From assembly GCA_013329575.1 (NCBI GenBank), contig DUJX01000158.1, positions 3,060-17,177 on the forward strand: DNA of 14,118 bases, given 5' to 3'. Positions 1-7,602 of the stretch are shown in pieces (positions within the stretch are counted from its first letter, which is position 1; each line of letters begins with the position of its first letter). This stretch comes from Halobacteria archaeon (GTDB taxonomy: Archaea; Halobacteriota; Methanoliparia; Methanoliparales; Methanoliparaceae). The notes under the pieces were generated by a model. It did not search any database and was not told the origin of the DNA. It saw only the letters and a program-made list of their open reading frames with translations. The position numbers and the translations under genes were made by a program.

Positions 1-1
1 A

Positions 2-487
2 GAAGGAGAGATGCATTTTCAGAAGTTTTGGGTCTATAGAAAAGGAGAACCAATAGTGAAAGATATCTATTTTCGTAATATAGATAAGGCAACGATACCG
101 AGAGAGGCAGATCTTCTTTTAAAGGATGATAATACGGTGGTGATAGGACCGAGTAATCCTATCTCGAGTATATTACCGATACTTTTGGTGGGTGATATTA
201 GAGCGAGGCTTAAAGATAAGTATGTCATAGCAATATCCCCTATCATTGGAAAAAAACCAATAAGCGGTCCAGCAGCCTCTTTTATGCGTGCAAAAGGATT
301 GGATGTCTCATCAAACGGGGTAGCCGAGTTTTATAAAGATATTATAGACGTTTTTGTGGTAGATAATCGAGATAAAATTATAGATAAGAAAAGATTGGAT
401 GATATTGAGCTATATGTCACGGATACGCTCATGAATAACGATGAACGTTCTAGAGAACTCGCCCGATTTGTCAAGAATCTTGTTTAG
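2..487 (+). CDS. cofD: 2-phospho-L-lactate transferase (CofD), 3' part only
   Basis: This is the C-terminal half of the CofD-family transferase that joins a lactyl- or enolpyruvyl-phospho-guanosine donor to the deazaflavin Fo in coenzyme F420 synthesis. The open frame runs in from the window edge, so the ATG at 11 is internal and the real start lies upstream; 161 residues are visible, about half of the usual 300 or so. Recognition rests on the family pattern: HFQKFWV near the left edge, then GPSNPISSI, AISPIIGKKPISGPA, a segment ending GVAEFYKD, and VVDNRD. All are in the expected order and spacing, and I see no frameshift. The stop at 485-487 lies inside the end of the convergent pncB gene. 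The family assignment is firm; the exact donor (2-phospholactate or phosphoenolpyruvate) cannot be told from this part. Confidence 0.9.
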   Translation, partial: EGEMHFQKFWVYRKGEPIVKDIYFRNIDKATIPREADLLLKDDNTVVIGPSNPISSILPILLVGDIRARLKDKYVIAISPIIGKKPISGPAASFMRAKGLDVSSNGVAEFYKDIIDVFVVDNRDKIIDKKRLDDIELYVTDTLMNNDERSRELARFVKNLV

Positions 488-1658
488 TTTTAGACCTTAT
501 CATGTCCAGTTCTCTTAATAATAAAGATCTCGCATCGTTTAAAGAAAATTCTTTTACTATTTTTCCGTCTTTTATAATCGGTCTCAATAAAGGTTCACCA
601 TCAACCTTTTTATCTTTATTGCCGTCTTTATTACCTAAATCCAAGACAATCTTATCTTCCAACGTATTCCAGTCTCTATATACCTGTTTTTTACCGCCGT
701 ATTTACCTCTTTTAGCAGCAGGCCTCCCCTCGACCTCGACGATATCTAGTGCAAAATCAAGAGGTTTAGCACCTGCAATGGCAGACCCAACACCGAACAT
801 TTCTACCAGATCCTTCAACTCTAATATATCATCCTCGTCTATCCCACCGGTTGCAAATATCCCCACATTTTTAAATCCACGGATATCCAGTTCCCACCGA
901 ACCTCTTTTATTATCTCTTTGAAATTACCCCGTCTAGACGCAGGAGTATCCAATCTGACCAATTTTAATCGATCCTTCAATGTTTCAGCGGCCATTATAG
1001 CCTCGGTTTTTTCATCGTAGTACGTATCTATAAGACAGATCCTCGGGACATCGGGAGATATAACCTCATCAAAAGCTCTCCATGCCTCTCTCTGATCTCC
1101 CATGATTATAATCAAAGAATGAGGGATAGTACCGGCCGCCTCTTTTCCTATGATCTTACCACCCATTACGTTGCTTATTCCGTCAGCACCGCCTATTATT
1201 GCACTTCTTTCAACTACTGCAGCGAGAGCTGGATGCTGTCTTCTCGTTCCAAAAGAGATTACTTTTCTATCGCCTGCAGCATACTTTACTCTAGCCGCTT
1301 TAGTAGCAATCCCGCTCTCGTGGCAGAGAAATCCGAGCAAAGATGTCTCATATCTTGCAAAATCTAGATATCGTCCCTCAATCCGCAAGACCGGTTCTCT
1401 AACATAAAAGATAGATCCTTCGTCCATTGCATATACATCGATAGGCAGACCTTCTAAAAGGTTGGCAGCATCTTCTAATCCGGCTAAAACGGCCCAATTT
1501 TTCATAGAGCTTATAGTGACCTCTGCTACAACCGTTGGATTTTTTTCTTTGGCTTTTAAAATCTCTTCCGTCCTTAAAAAATAGATATCCGTTGCCAATC
1601 CTTTTTTAATATCTTCATCTCGTACAATTAAAAAATTTTTTTTAATCATATCAATCAT
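471..1658 (-). CDS. pncB: Nicotinate phosphoribosyltransferase, archaeal type
   Basis: The product is a 395-residue enzyme predicted to make nicotinate mononucleotide from nicotinate and PRPP in NAD salvage. Type II phosphoribosyltransferase motifs are present: FGTRRQHP (about 136-143), GGADGISN (156-163), GTIPHSL (176-182), ATGGID (269-274) and the phosphate-loop-like FGVGSAI (288-294). Length fits the archaeal form (about 390). The related quinolinate enzyme is shorter and lacks the C-terminal extension seen here. That extension (about 323-395) begins GKKQVYR but has no cysteines, although the Thermoplasma enzyme carries a four-cysteine zinc knuckle there. The start at 1658 gives MIDMIKKN; no ribosome binding site is visible. 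A TATA-like stretch on the minus strand at 1670-1681 would place transcription start near 1650, so the ATG at 1651 (M4 region) is a possible alternative. The gene overlaps cofD tail to tail by 17 bp and is divergent from the nitroreductase gene. Confidence 0.93.
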   Translation of the reverse strand: MIDMIKKNFLIVRDEDIKKGLATDIYFLRTEEILKAKEKNPTVVAEVTISSMKNWAVLAGLEDAANLLEGLPIDVYAMDEGSIFYVREPVLRIEGRYLDFARYETSLLGFLCHESGIATKAARVKYAAGDRKVISFGTRRQHPALAAVVERSAIIGGADGISNVMGGKIIGKEAAGTIPHSLIIIMGDQREAWRAFDEVISPDVPRICLIDTYYDEKTEAIMAAETLKDRLKLVRLDTPASRRGNFKEIIKEVRWELDIRGFKNVGIFATGGIDEDDILELKDLVEMFGVGSAIAGAKPLDFALDIVEVEGRPAAKRGKYGGKKQVYRDWNTLEDKIVLDLGNKDGNKDKKVDGEPLLRPIIKDGKIVKEFSLNDARSLLLRELDMIRSKTKQDS

Positions 1659-1669
1659 CTAATCATCAA

Positions 1670-1703
1670 TTTTTTATATTTGTAATACAACGGTAAGATT
1701 ACA
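1670..1703 (-). promoter_or_regulatory. Probable pncB promoter with adjacent inverted repeat
   Basis: On the minus strand an A/T-rich TATA-like element (1670-1681) lies about 20 bp before the pncB start. Immediately upstream of it is an inverted repeat, TGTAAT (1681-1686) and ATTACA (1698-1703), separated by 11 bp. The position next to the TATA element is where an archaeal activator or repressor would bind. The arms are short and AT-rich, so chance is possible. Confidence 0.4.
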
Positions 1704-1770
1704 TAAAATAAATATTTTTTTAATGTTTTCCCCATCTAATCAGCCCGTATTTATAGATTAACATAAATTA

Positions 1771-1815
1771 ATTATAAATTTTTTATAGTAGATGAATAAG
1801 ACAAGATATGGAGGT
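1771..1815 (+). promoter_or_regulatory. Promoter and Shine-Dalgarno site of the nitroreductase gene
   Basis: ATTATAAATT at 1771-1780 is a good archaeal TATA box, which predicts transcription start near 1798-1803. GGAGGT at 1810-1815 is a strong Shine-Dalgarno sequence, 7 nt before the ATG at 1823. This pairing decides the start codon: the in-frame ATG at 1808 overlaps the Shine-Dalgarno site and has none of its own. Confidence 0.7.
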
Positions 1816-1822
1816 AGTACAA

Positions 1823-2488
1823 ATGGATGTAATGACCGCAATCGAGAGTAGGAAGACAACACGAGCGTTTTTGAATAAACCTGTACCTAAAAAAGATATA
1901 TTAGAAATATTAAATGCTGCCAGATTGGCACCATCCGGTTCTAATCTTCAGCCGTGGGAATTTTGGGCAGTAACTGGAACAGAAAAAGATGAACTTGTTA
2001 AAAAATTGTTGGACGAGCAGAATAAAGTAGGTATAACCTATTCACCGGGCAGAGGAAGACCCCTCAACAAAAGATATATAGAAAGGTCTAATAGTTTTGC
2101 GATGAAGATACTGCCTTATATTGAGAGAGCAGGAATCAATGATCCAAACTGGATAATACAAGGAAGTTTATCTTTTTATGGAGCACCCGTAGTAATATTG
2201 ATCCTTTTTGATGAAGAATCCTACTCTAACGAGATAAATCTGGGTTTAGCATTGCAGAATATTCTTTTAAGTGCACATAATAAAGGATTGGGTACCTGCC
2301 CATTAGGGCTACCTTTGGCTTTTGGAGAGATGATACGAGATCATTTAAAGATACCAAAAAACTTAAAGATATCAAATATTGTTGCCATAGGATACGCAGA
2401 TACAAATAATCCTATAAATGAGTTTAAATCAGAACGTGTCTCACTGGACGAGATTACAAAATTAATAGGATTTGATAAAGATAAGTAA
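1823..2488 (+). CDS. Nitroreductase family FMN-dependent oxidoreductase
   Basis: The product is a 221-residue flavoprotein of the nitroreductase superfamily. Visible hallmarks are the N-terminal basic segment ESRKTTRAF (8-16) that contacts the FMN phosphate, the PSGSNLQPW motif (37-45), a mid-protein YGAPVVILI strand, and the GLALQNILLSAHNKGLGTC region that builds the dimer and flavin pocket. Length is normal for the family. Substrate cannot be inferred: the family includes quinone, nitro-compound, enone and coenzyme reductases, and no diagnostic neighbour is present. I start it at 1823 because GGAGGT lies 7 nt upstream; the ATG at 1808 would add MEVVQ. It is monocistronic, divergent from pncB, convergent with cobA, and followed by a T-rich tract. 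Confidence 0.88.
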   Translation: MDVMTAIESRKTTRAFLNKPVPKKDILEILNAARLAPSGSNLQPWEFWAVTGTEKDELVKKLLDEQNKVGITYSPGRGRPLNKRYIERSNSFAMKILPYIERAGINDPNWIIQGSLSFYGAPVVILILFDEESYSNEINLGLALQNILLSAHNKGLGTCPLGLPLAFGEMIRDHLKIPKNLKISNIVAIGYADTNNPINEFKSERVSLDEITKLIGFDKDK

Positions 2489-2499
2489 GTAACGAAGAT

Positions 2500-2518
2500 T
2501 AATATTTTTTTAATTTTT
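2500..2518 (+). terminator. T-rich transcription terminator after the nitroreductase gene
   Basis: Twelve bases after the stop there is a run of seven T (2505-2511) followed two bases later by five T (2514-2518), without a convincing stem. Such poly-U tracts terminate archaeal RNA polymerase. It lies between convergent genes, which fits. Confidence 0.5.
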
Positions 2519-2564
2519 ACTAGTTGTCGGTTGCCGTATCCTTCAGATATAGTGTCTTGAAACA

Positions 2565-3275
2565 TCATCGTAGCAGATTCACCACCTCACCTACGACTAT
2601 TACTGCAGGAGGGGTTACATTCTCGTCTTTTGCGATCTTAGCGATGTTTGAAACCTCTCCGTAGATGGCTCGTTCATCATCGGTTAATCCCTTCTCGATT
2701 ATGGCTACAGGTGTATCAGGATCTAAACCATACTTTAAGAGGTTATTCATATTACGTTCCAGATTTTCTACACCCATCAATATAACAATAGTACCACCGA
2801 GCTCGGCCAATGCCTTCCAGTTTATTCGGCTATCATCCGTTTTTTCATGGCCTGTTATAACGGTAAAAGTAGAGGTTATCCTTCTATCAGTGACAGGAAT
2901 ACCAACAGACGCAGGAACTGCGATAGCAGACGTTATGCCCGGAACTACCTCGAAGTCTATGCCAGATTTTTTTAAATATAACGCCTCCTCACTTCCACGG
3001 CCAAAAAGAAAAGGGTCTCCGCCTTTAAGTCTTACTACTTCTTTTCCGTCACGTGCAATCTTCACGGTCAGCTTGTTTATCTCTTCCTGTGATAAATTAC
3101 TACTCTTTTTGCCGACATCTATAAATTTTTCCGGTGGAATAAGATTTTTAATCTTATCTCCGATTAGATCATCCGCCAATACCACATCTGCACTTTTTAT
3201 TAAGTTTAATGCACGGATAGTAAGGAGATCCGGATCTCCGGGTCCAGCTCCCACTAGATATACTTTTTTACTCAT
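2565..3275 (-). CDS. cobA: Uroporphyrinogen-III C-methyltransferase (SUMT)
   Basis: The product is a 236-residue SAM-dependent methylase predicted to convert uroporphyrinogen III to precorrin-2, the branch point to siroheme, cobalamin, coenzyme F430 and the archaeal heme route. Family motifs are complete and in order: VGAGPGDPDLLT (8-19), VRLKGGDPFLFGRGSEE (81-97), VPGITSA (111-117), GIPVTDRR (125-132) and a C-terminal PPAVIVVGEVV. It is the single-domain form: no CysG-type dehydrogenase and no fused HemD domain. It is the last gene of the hemL-hemC-cobA operon, and its ATG overlaps the hemC stop by 4 bp, which suggests translational coupling. Other precorrin methylases share the fold, but the RLKGGDPF and PGITSA motifs with this length point to SUMT. 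Confidence 0.93.
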   Translation of the reverse strand: MSKKVYLVGAGPGDPDLLTIRALNLIKSADVVLADDLIGDKIKNLIPPEKFIDVGKKSSNLSQEEINKLTVKIARDGKEVVRLKGGDPFLFGRGSEEALYLKKSGIDFEVVPGITSAIAVPASVGIPVTDRRITSTFTVITGHEKTDDSRINWKALAELGGTIVILMGVENLERNMNNLLKYGLDPDTPVAIIEKGLTDDERAIYGEVSNIAKIAKDENVTPPAVIVVGEVVNLLR

Positions 3276-4174
3276 AATGAGCCCTTCATATCTATCTTTT
3301 CTTTAAAATCCATTGTAAAATCTTTTAATTTGTCAAAAAAATCATCTGTATTGACGTTTAAATTGATACTCTGATATATGTGATCAGAATAATCGTCAGG
3401 TATAAAATTTACCTCTATATTTGCAATATCTCCGTTTAAACACGACAAAATACCGATAGGGACAGAACATCCTACGCCCAGTATCTTCATCATGATTCGC
3501 TCAATCTGCGACTCTTTCTCAGTCTTTTCATCGTTTATACGTCTTAAAATTCTTTCATCTGCAGAATTTTTACGAGCCATCGCCACGATAGTTCCTTGAT
3601 TGGCCGGAGGAAGGAAGATATCATCTTTCAACTGCTGGTACTTTTTTGTAATTTTAAATCTGTTTAATCCTGCCTCTGCAAGTATAATAGCATCGTAATC
3701 GCCCTTTTCAAGTCTCTTTAATCGGGTATCTATGTTTCCTCTAAGCGGCTTGACGGTTAGGTCATCCCGTTTTGCAAGGACTTGTGCCCTCCGTCTGATA
3801 CTGGAAGTACCAACAAAAGCGCCTGTCGGTAGATCCTCAAATTTTATATCATCCTTGGATACGAGAACATCCAAAGGCGAATCTCTCGGAAGAAAAGCAG
3901 AAAATGATAGATCATCCGGTATGTAGGTTGGGACATCCTTTAAACTGTGAACTGCAATATCGATACTGCCATTAATCAATCGTTGATTTATCTCGCTTAC
4001 GAATGTGCCTACCCGTCCTCGGAATATCAAAGAATGGATATCCTTATTGACATCCCCCTCGGTCACTATCTTTTTTATGACTGCTTCATATCCTTCCCGT
4101 GCCAACATCTCCTTGACCATCCCTGCTTGGATCATCGCCAACCTGCTTCCTCTCGATCCTATCACTAAAGGCAC
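3272..4174 (-). CDS. hemC: Hydroxymethylbilane synthase (porphobilinogen deaminase)
   Basis: The product is a 300-residue enzyme predicted to polymerise four porphobilinogens into hydroxymethylbilane. The N-terminal IGSRGSRLA (5-13) is diagnostic. The catalytic aspartate sits in HSLKDVPT (D80), and substrate-contact basic residues are in GTSSIRRRAQ (122-131) and RGNIDTRL (145-152). The cysteine that carries the dipyrromethane cofactor is C236 in GVGCSVPIG. Length is typical. The start codon is GTG at 4174, supported by a minus-strand GGAGG (4185-4189) 10 nt upstream, which lies inside the hemL coding end. The gene overlaps hemL by 10 bp and cobA by 4 bp. No part looks damaged. Confidence 0.95.
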   Translation of the reverse strand: MPLVIGSRGSRLAMIQAGMVKEMLAREGYEAVIKKIVTEGDVNKDIHSLIFRGRVGTFVSEINQRLINGSIDIAVHSLKDVPTYIPDDLSFSAFLPRDSPLDVLVSKDDIKFEDLPTGAFVGTSSIRRRAQVLAKRDDLTVKPLRGNIDTRLKRLEKGDYDAIILAEAGLNRFKITKKYQQLKDDIFLPPANQGTIVAMARKNSADERILRRINDEKTEKESQIERIMMKILGVGCSVPIGILSCLNGDIANIEVNFIPDDYSDHIYQSINLNVNTDDFFDKLKDFTMDFKEKIDMKGSL

Positions 4175-5409
4175 TTTTTATAAACCTCCACCGTCTTTTC
4201 TAAATCTTCTTTTGAATGAGCAGCAGAGATAAAGTTTGTCTCGAACTGGGAAGGAGGAAGATAGATACCTTCGTTCAGCATCCGTCTAAAAAATTTCATA
4301 TACTCGTCTTTATCGCACTGCATCGCATCATTGTAATTATTCACCCTTTTATTAGTAAAGAACATCTGAAACATGGAAGCAACCCCGGAAAAGAAGTAAT
4401 TCTTATCTTCTGCTATCTCAGATAATGATCTATTCATAACATCGCTTTTTTTATTGATATCGTCTAATACTTCTTCTAATATTTTTATCGTCTCGATGCC
4501 TGCCGTAAGGGATATTGGATTCCCGCTGAACGTTCCTGCCTGATAGACAGGTCCTAACGGTGATATATTCTCCATAATATCTCTTCTCCCGCCAAATATA
4601 CCTATTGGAAATCCACCACCGACTATCTTACCGAGCGTGGTCAAATCCGGCGTTACGTCATAATACTCCTGTGCACCACCTAAAGATAGCCTGAACCCTG
4701 TAATTATCTCGTCAAATATAAGTAAGACTTCGTTTTCTGATGTTAACGCTCTAACTTCTCTCAAATAATCTTTTTCAGGTAGAACGACCCCTACGTTACC
4801 CATGACAGGCTCTAAAATGACAGCAGCAATCTCATCTTTACTTTTATCCAATACGTAAGACAGGCTATCCAGATCATTAAAAGAGACCTGAATCGTATTT
4901 TTTACAGACTCTTTAGGAATACCAGCGCTGTTAGGTACGCCAAAAGTTGCTCCACCGCTTCCTGCTTTTACAAGAACGGTGTCATGAGCACCATGAAAAC
5001 TTCCTTCCATCTTTACAATCTTATCTTTTGAAGTAAACCCACGCGCAACTCGTATAGCAGACATCGTGGCCTCTGTACCGGTATTTACGTATCTTAACAT
5101 CTCTATACTCTTAACATGCTTCATTATCAATCTCGCGAGGGTTATCTCTTCTTCTATCGGGGTACCATAAAGCCAGCCTCGCTTCAATCTCTCGATGACA
5201 GCACGCATTATCGTAGGGTTTTTATGCCCTAATATAAGGGGACCAAAACCGAGACAGTAGTCTATATATGACTTGCCCTCTATATCTATCAATTTAGAGC
5301 CATCTGCATCTTTCATATATATCGGATTGGGTTCAAACGCCCTGACCGGGCTGCTAACCCCCGCAGGCAATAATTCTTCTGCAATCTTATATAATTCTGA
5401 GCTCTTCAT
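4165..5409 (-). CDS. hemL: Glutamate-1-semialdehyde 2,1-aminomutase
   Basis: The product is a 414-residue PLP enzyme predicted to convert glutamate-1-semialdehyde to 5-aminolevulinate in the C5 route of tetrapyrrole synthesis. Evidence: SSPVRAF (19-25), a GTEATMSAIRVAR segment (111-123) that binds the PLP phosphate, FDEIITGFR (232-240) with the aspartate that pairs with the PLP ring nitrogen, and the Schiff-base lysine K261 in TLGKIVGGGFPIG. Length is slightly short of the usual 425-430 but all domains are present. The SSPVRAF signature and the partner genes hemC and cobA separate it from ordinary class III aminotransferases. It is the first gene of the operon and has a TATA box about 30 bp before its ATG, with no Shine-Dalgarno sequence, so the transcript is probably leaderless or nearly so. 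Confidence 0.95.
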   Translation of the reverse strand: MKSSELYKIAEELLPAGVSSPVRAFEPNPIYMKDADGSKLIDIEGKSYIDYCLGFGPLILGHKNPTIMRAVIERLKRGWLYGTPIEEEITLARLIMKHVKSIEMLRYVNTGTEATMSAIRVARGFTSKDKIVKMEGSFHGAHDTVLVKAGSGGATFGVPNSAGIPKESVKNTIQVSFNDLDSLSYVLDKSKDEIAAVILEPVMGNVGVVLPEKDYLREVRALTSENEVLLIFDEIITGFRLSLGGAQEYYDVTPDLTTLGKIVGGGFPIGIFGGRRDIMENISPLGPVYQAGTFSGNPISLTAGIETIKILEEVLDDINKKSDVMNRSLSEIAEDKNYFFSGVASMFQMFFTNKRVNNYNDAMQCDKDEYMKFFRRMLNEGIYLPPSQFETNFISAAHSKEDLEKTVEVYKKCL

Positions 5410-5432
5410 CTGGTTTTAAGAGTTATGATTAA

Positions 5433-5466
5433 CGGTTTATAAACATTATTAATACATGAAAAACCG
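5433..5466 (-). promoter_or_regulatory. hemL-hemC-cobA operon promoter
   Basis: The palindrome GTTTATAAAC (5435-5444) is a strong TATA box on the minus strand, centred about 30 bp before the hemL ATG, predicting transcription start close to the start codon. CGGTTT (5433-5438) and AAACCG (5461-5466) form an inverted repeat around the upstream promoter region; whether it has a role is unknown. Confidence 0.55.
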
Positions 5467-5535
5467 AGATTTGTGATGATGAAGCATTTGTTATCAAACT
5501 CACGTATTCATTAAAAATCGAAAGTTTTTAAAAAA

Positions 5536-6408
5536 TTACTCCTGATCAGCAAAACCCGAATCAATGAATATCTCTTTTGCCTTTATTCTTCCTAATATTG
5601 TTGCATTTTTATTTATCATTACTTTACCGGATGCTTTAAGGTCGCCTCTTACTTCGGAATCTTCCTCGATGATTATATCTTTATGAGATACAATATCTCC
5701 GTCAATAACCGATCCCTTTTTAACAACGACACTATCTGCATCGATATTGCAACGGATGATACATCTCTCTCCGATCTCTAACGGAGTATCGACTATCAGG
5801 CTTTTATCTCCTATGTAAGTAGATTCAGGACATAAAAATATGTCCAGTTTTAATCTATCGTCTATTATAACGGATGATTCTTCGCTAATATCTTTAGAAT
5901 CTTCTTTATCGGTAGAGTACAAAGAATTTAATTCGTTGATATCATCCGTATCTTTATCCAAATTGCTGCTCAGAATAAGATCGATATTATCGTTCTTCCT
6001 ACCGATTCTTAATAGCACGGATAGGTATAGAAATATAAAGAGTATAAAAGGTATAGGATCTCTTATGATTATCCATCCTTTAGACTCGAAACCTCCATCG
6101 ATTCGCACATCGTCCCCGATATTCAGGTTTCCGTCTAAGAAGAGCTTACCGGTTATCTTTGTCCTGTCTGCCAGATATACGTCTCCACCTATAGATACAT
6201 TTCCGGACAAAATTGAGAAATAACCCACTCTTAGATCGTTGTATGCGCTTACTTCGCCTCTTATATCGACCATATCCCCTATGAAGATGTTTTCTCCGGT
6301 TAAACCATGATCGATCCTCGTATAACTACCGATAATCATATCCCTGTCGCATATAATAAGATCATCGTTTATACTTGTATCATCGGGAATGATCATCTTT
6401 TTAATCAT
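5536..6408 (-). CDS. Bactofilin-like (polymer-forming) repeat protein with internal hydrophobic segment
   Basis: The product is a 290-residue protein made mostly of short beta-strand repeats of the type IxIGDxVxIxG or GDVxL, as in bactofilins and left-handed beta-helix proteins. Four parts can be seen: a first repeat region (about 1-115); a hydrophobic stretch at 119-135 introduced by IRDPIP and ending LLRIGRK, long enough to cross or embed in a membrane; a polar linker rich in D, E, S and N (about 138-185); and a second repeat region (about 190-285) ending in a mixed tail. It has no hexapeptide-acyltransferase catalytic histidine that I can place, so an assembly or scaffold role is more likely than catalysis. 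It has its own upstream region on the minus strand, including AAAGGT before the ATG, and is not tightly joined to hemL. Function is inferred from repeat pattern only. Confidence 0.75.
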   Translation of the reverse strand: MIKKMIIPDDTSINDDLIICDRDMIIGSYTRIDHGLTGENIFIGDMVDIRGEVSAYNDLRVGYFSILSGNVSIGGDVYLADRTKITGKLFLDGNLNIGDDVRIDGGFESKGWIIIRDPIPFILFIFLYLSVLLRIGRKNDNIDLILSSNLDKDTDDINELNSLYSTDKEDSKDISEESSVIIDDRLKLDIFLCPESTYIGDKSLIVDTPLEIGERCIIRCNIDADSVVVKKGSVIDGDIVSHKDIIIEEDSEVRGDLKASGKVMINKNATILGRIKAKEIFIDSGFADQE

Positions 6409-6608
6409 ATTTACAACCTTTTTTAATATAATGATAATATGTCTTTGTTAATTACTCATGTATACTATTATTTATTGTTATTTATCGTTTGGTATATTTG
6501 AATAATGCTTTATTTAAATAACGTAAAACAAAACCCAAAGATAAGCGTTCTCTCTCATTTTTTGTCATAAATAAAAATAAACAATACGGACGAATGAAAA
6601 CTCTTAAT

Positions 6609-6627
6609 AATAGATACTTTATCTATT
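6609..6627 (+). promoter_or_regulatory. Perfect 8-bp dyad in the ilvE upstream region
   Basis: AATAGATA (6609-6616) and TATCTATT (6620-6627) are perfect reverse complements separated by CTT. The dyad ends 17 bp before the ilvE ATG and is followed by a short T run. It could be an operator or an mRNA hairpin, depending on where transcription starts. Candidate TATA elements lie at about 6508-6523 and 6568-6583, and neither is clearly better. Confidence 0.4.
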
Positions 6628-6644
6628 GTTTTTAGGGTAGATCT

Positions 6645-7523
6645 ATGAAAAATTTAGTCTTTATAGATGGAGAATATTATGAAGATGATAATGCAAAAAT
6701 ATCGGTGTTAGATCACGGATTTCTCTATGGTGATGGAGTATTTGAAGGAATAAGAGCATACAACGGCAAAGTGTTCAGATTGCAAGAACATATCGACCGA
6801 CTATATAATTCTGCCAGAGCGATACTTCTCGATATCCCGTTGAAGAAAGATGAGATGATCGGACATATACTCGATTGTCTGAGAAAGAACAACCTGAATG
6901 ACGCTTATATAAGAGTAGTCGTAACGAGAGGCAAAGGAGATCTCGGAATGGATCCGAGCAGCTGTAAACGGGCAAGCGTTGTGATCATAGCAAAAGAGTG
7001 GGGCGCATTATATGGTGATTTATACGAAAAAGGCTTAAACGCTGTCACCGTCTCGATCAGACGAAACTCTTACGAATCGATGCCTCCTGGGATCAAATCT
7101 TTGAATTATCTGAATAATATCCTCGCAAAGATCGAGGCGAAGATCAAAGGAGGGGATGAGGCAATCATCTTGGACATCAATGGGAATATCGCAGAAGGAT
7201 CGGGAGATAATATCTTTATAGTAAAAAATGATGTCATATACACACCGAAAACGACTACCAATTTGAAAGGTATCACAAGGGAGACGGTTATCCAGATTGC
7301 AGATGAGAAGTTTGGCTATACAGTAAAAGAGGAGTTTTTTAGTTTATTTGAGTTATATACTGCAGATGAAGTCTTTATAACAGGTACTGCCGCTGAAATA
7401 GCACCTATCGTAATAGTCGATGGAAGGACAATAGGAGATGGGCATCCAGGAAGAGTTACAAAACAACTGATAGATGAGTTTAAGAACGCAATAATCGATG
7501 GAACACCCATATTTGACAAATAA
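6645..7523 (+). CDS. ilvE: Branched-chain amino acid aminotransferase
   Basis: The product is a 292-residue fold-type IV PLP enzyme predicted to transfer the amino group between glutamate and the 2-oxo acids of leucine, isoleucine and valine, in the cytoplasm. Signatures: the N-terminal [17 protein letters not shown] (23-39), R59-region and Y88-region positions shared with IlvE, the PLP lysine K151 in [18 protein letters not shown] with the glutamate that contacts the PLP ring, and a C-terminal [12 protein letters not shown]. Length is close to the usual 290-310. D-amino-acid transaminase and aminodeoxychorismate lyase share the fold, but FEGIRAY and GTAAEI favour IlvE. It is the first plus-strand gene after the minus-strand block. 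No strong Shine-Dalgarno site is visible. ahcY follows after 79 bp with its own TATA box. Confidence 0.93.
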   Translation: MKNLVFIDGEYYEDDNAKISVLDHGFLYGDGVFEGIRAYNGKVFRLQEHIDRLYNSARAILLDIPLKKDEMIGHILDCLRKNNLNDAYIRVVVTRGKGDLGMDPSSCKRASVVIIAKEWGALYGDLYEKGLNAVTVSIRRNSYESMPPGIKSLNYLNNILAKIEAKIKGGDEAIILDINGNIAEGSGDNIFIVKNDVIYTPKTTTNLKGITRETVIQIADEKFGYTVKEEFFSLFELYTADEVFITGTAAEIAPIVIVDGRTIGDGHPGRVTKQLIDEFKNAIIDGTPIFDK

Positions 7524-7555
7524 AAAGAATAAGTCCGATTACCTGCTATTTTAAC

Positions 7556-7580
7556 TATAATTGAGAATAATTATAAATAA
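7556..7580 (+). promoter_or_regulatory. ahcY promoter (TATA box)
   Basis: TTATAAATAA at 7571-7580 is a good TATA box whose centre lies about 28 bp before the ATG at 7603. That predicts a leaderless transcript and supports 7603 as the start. An inverted repeat, TATAATT (7556-7562) and AATTATA (7569-7575), overlaps it, but in such AT-rich DNA this may be chance. Confidence 0.6.
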
Positions 7581-7602
7581 GATTAAAAAAGATGAGACAG
7601 GT

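Noticed and set aside
2665..3306. A 213-codon open frame on the plus strand opposite cobA.
   Set aside because: It is a mirror of the coding pattern of cobA and has no recognisable protein features or start signals. The same applies to the long frames opposite or in other frames of pncB, ahcY, hemC and the protease.
5473..5545. A perfect C-box-like GTGATGA (5473-5479) followed by CTGA (5542-5545), suggesting a C/D box guide RNA.
   Set aside because: There are no recognisable D' and C' boxes between them and no terminal stem. The CTGA falls inside the end of the bactofilin-like gene. The match is to very short motifs.
7561..7602. TTG start that would extend AhcY by 14 residues.
   Set aside because: It lies upstream of the TATA box at 7571-7580, and the family N-terminus fits the ATG at 7603.
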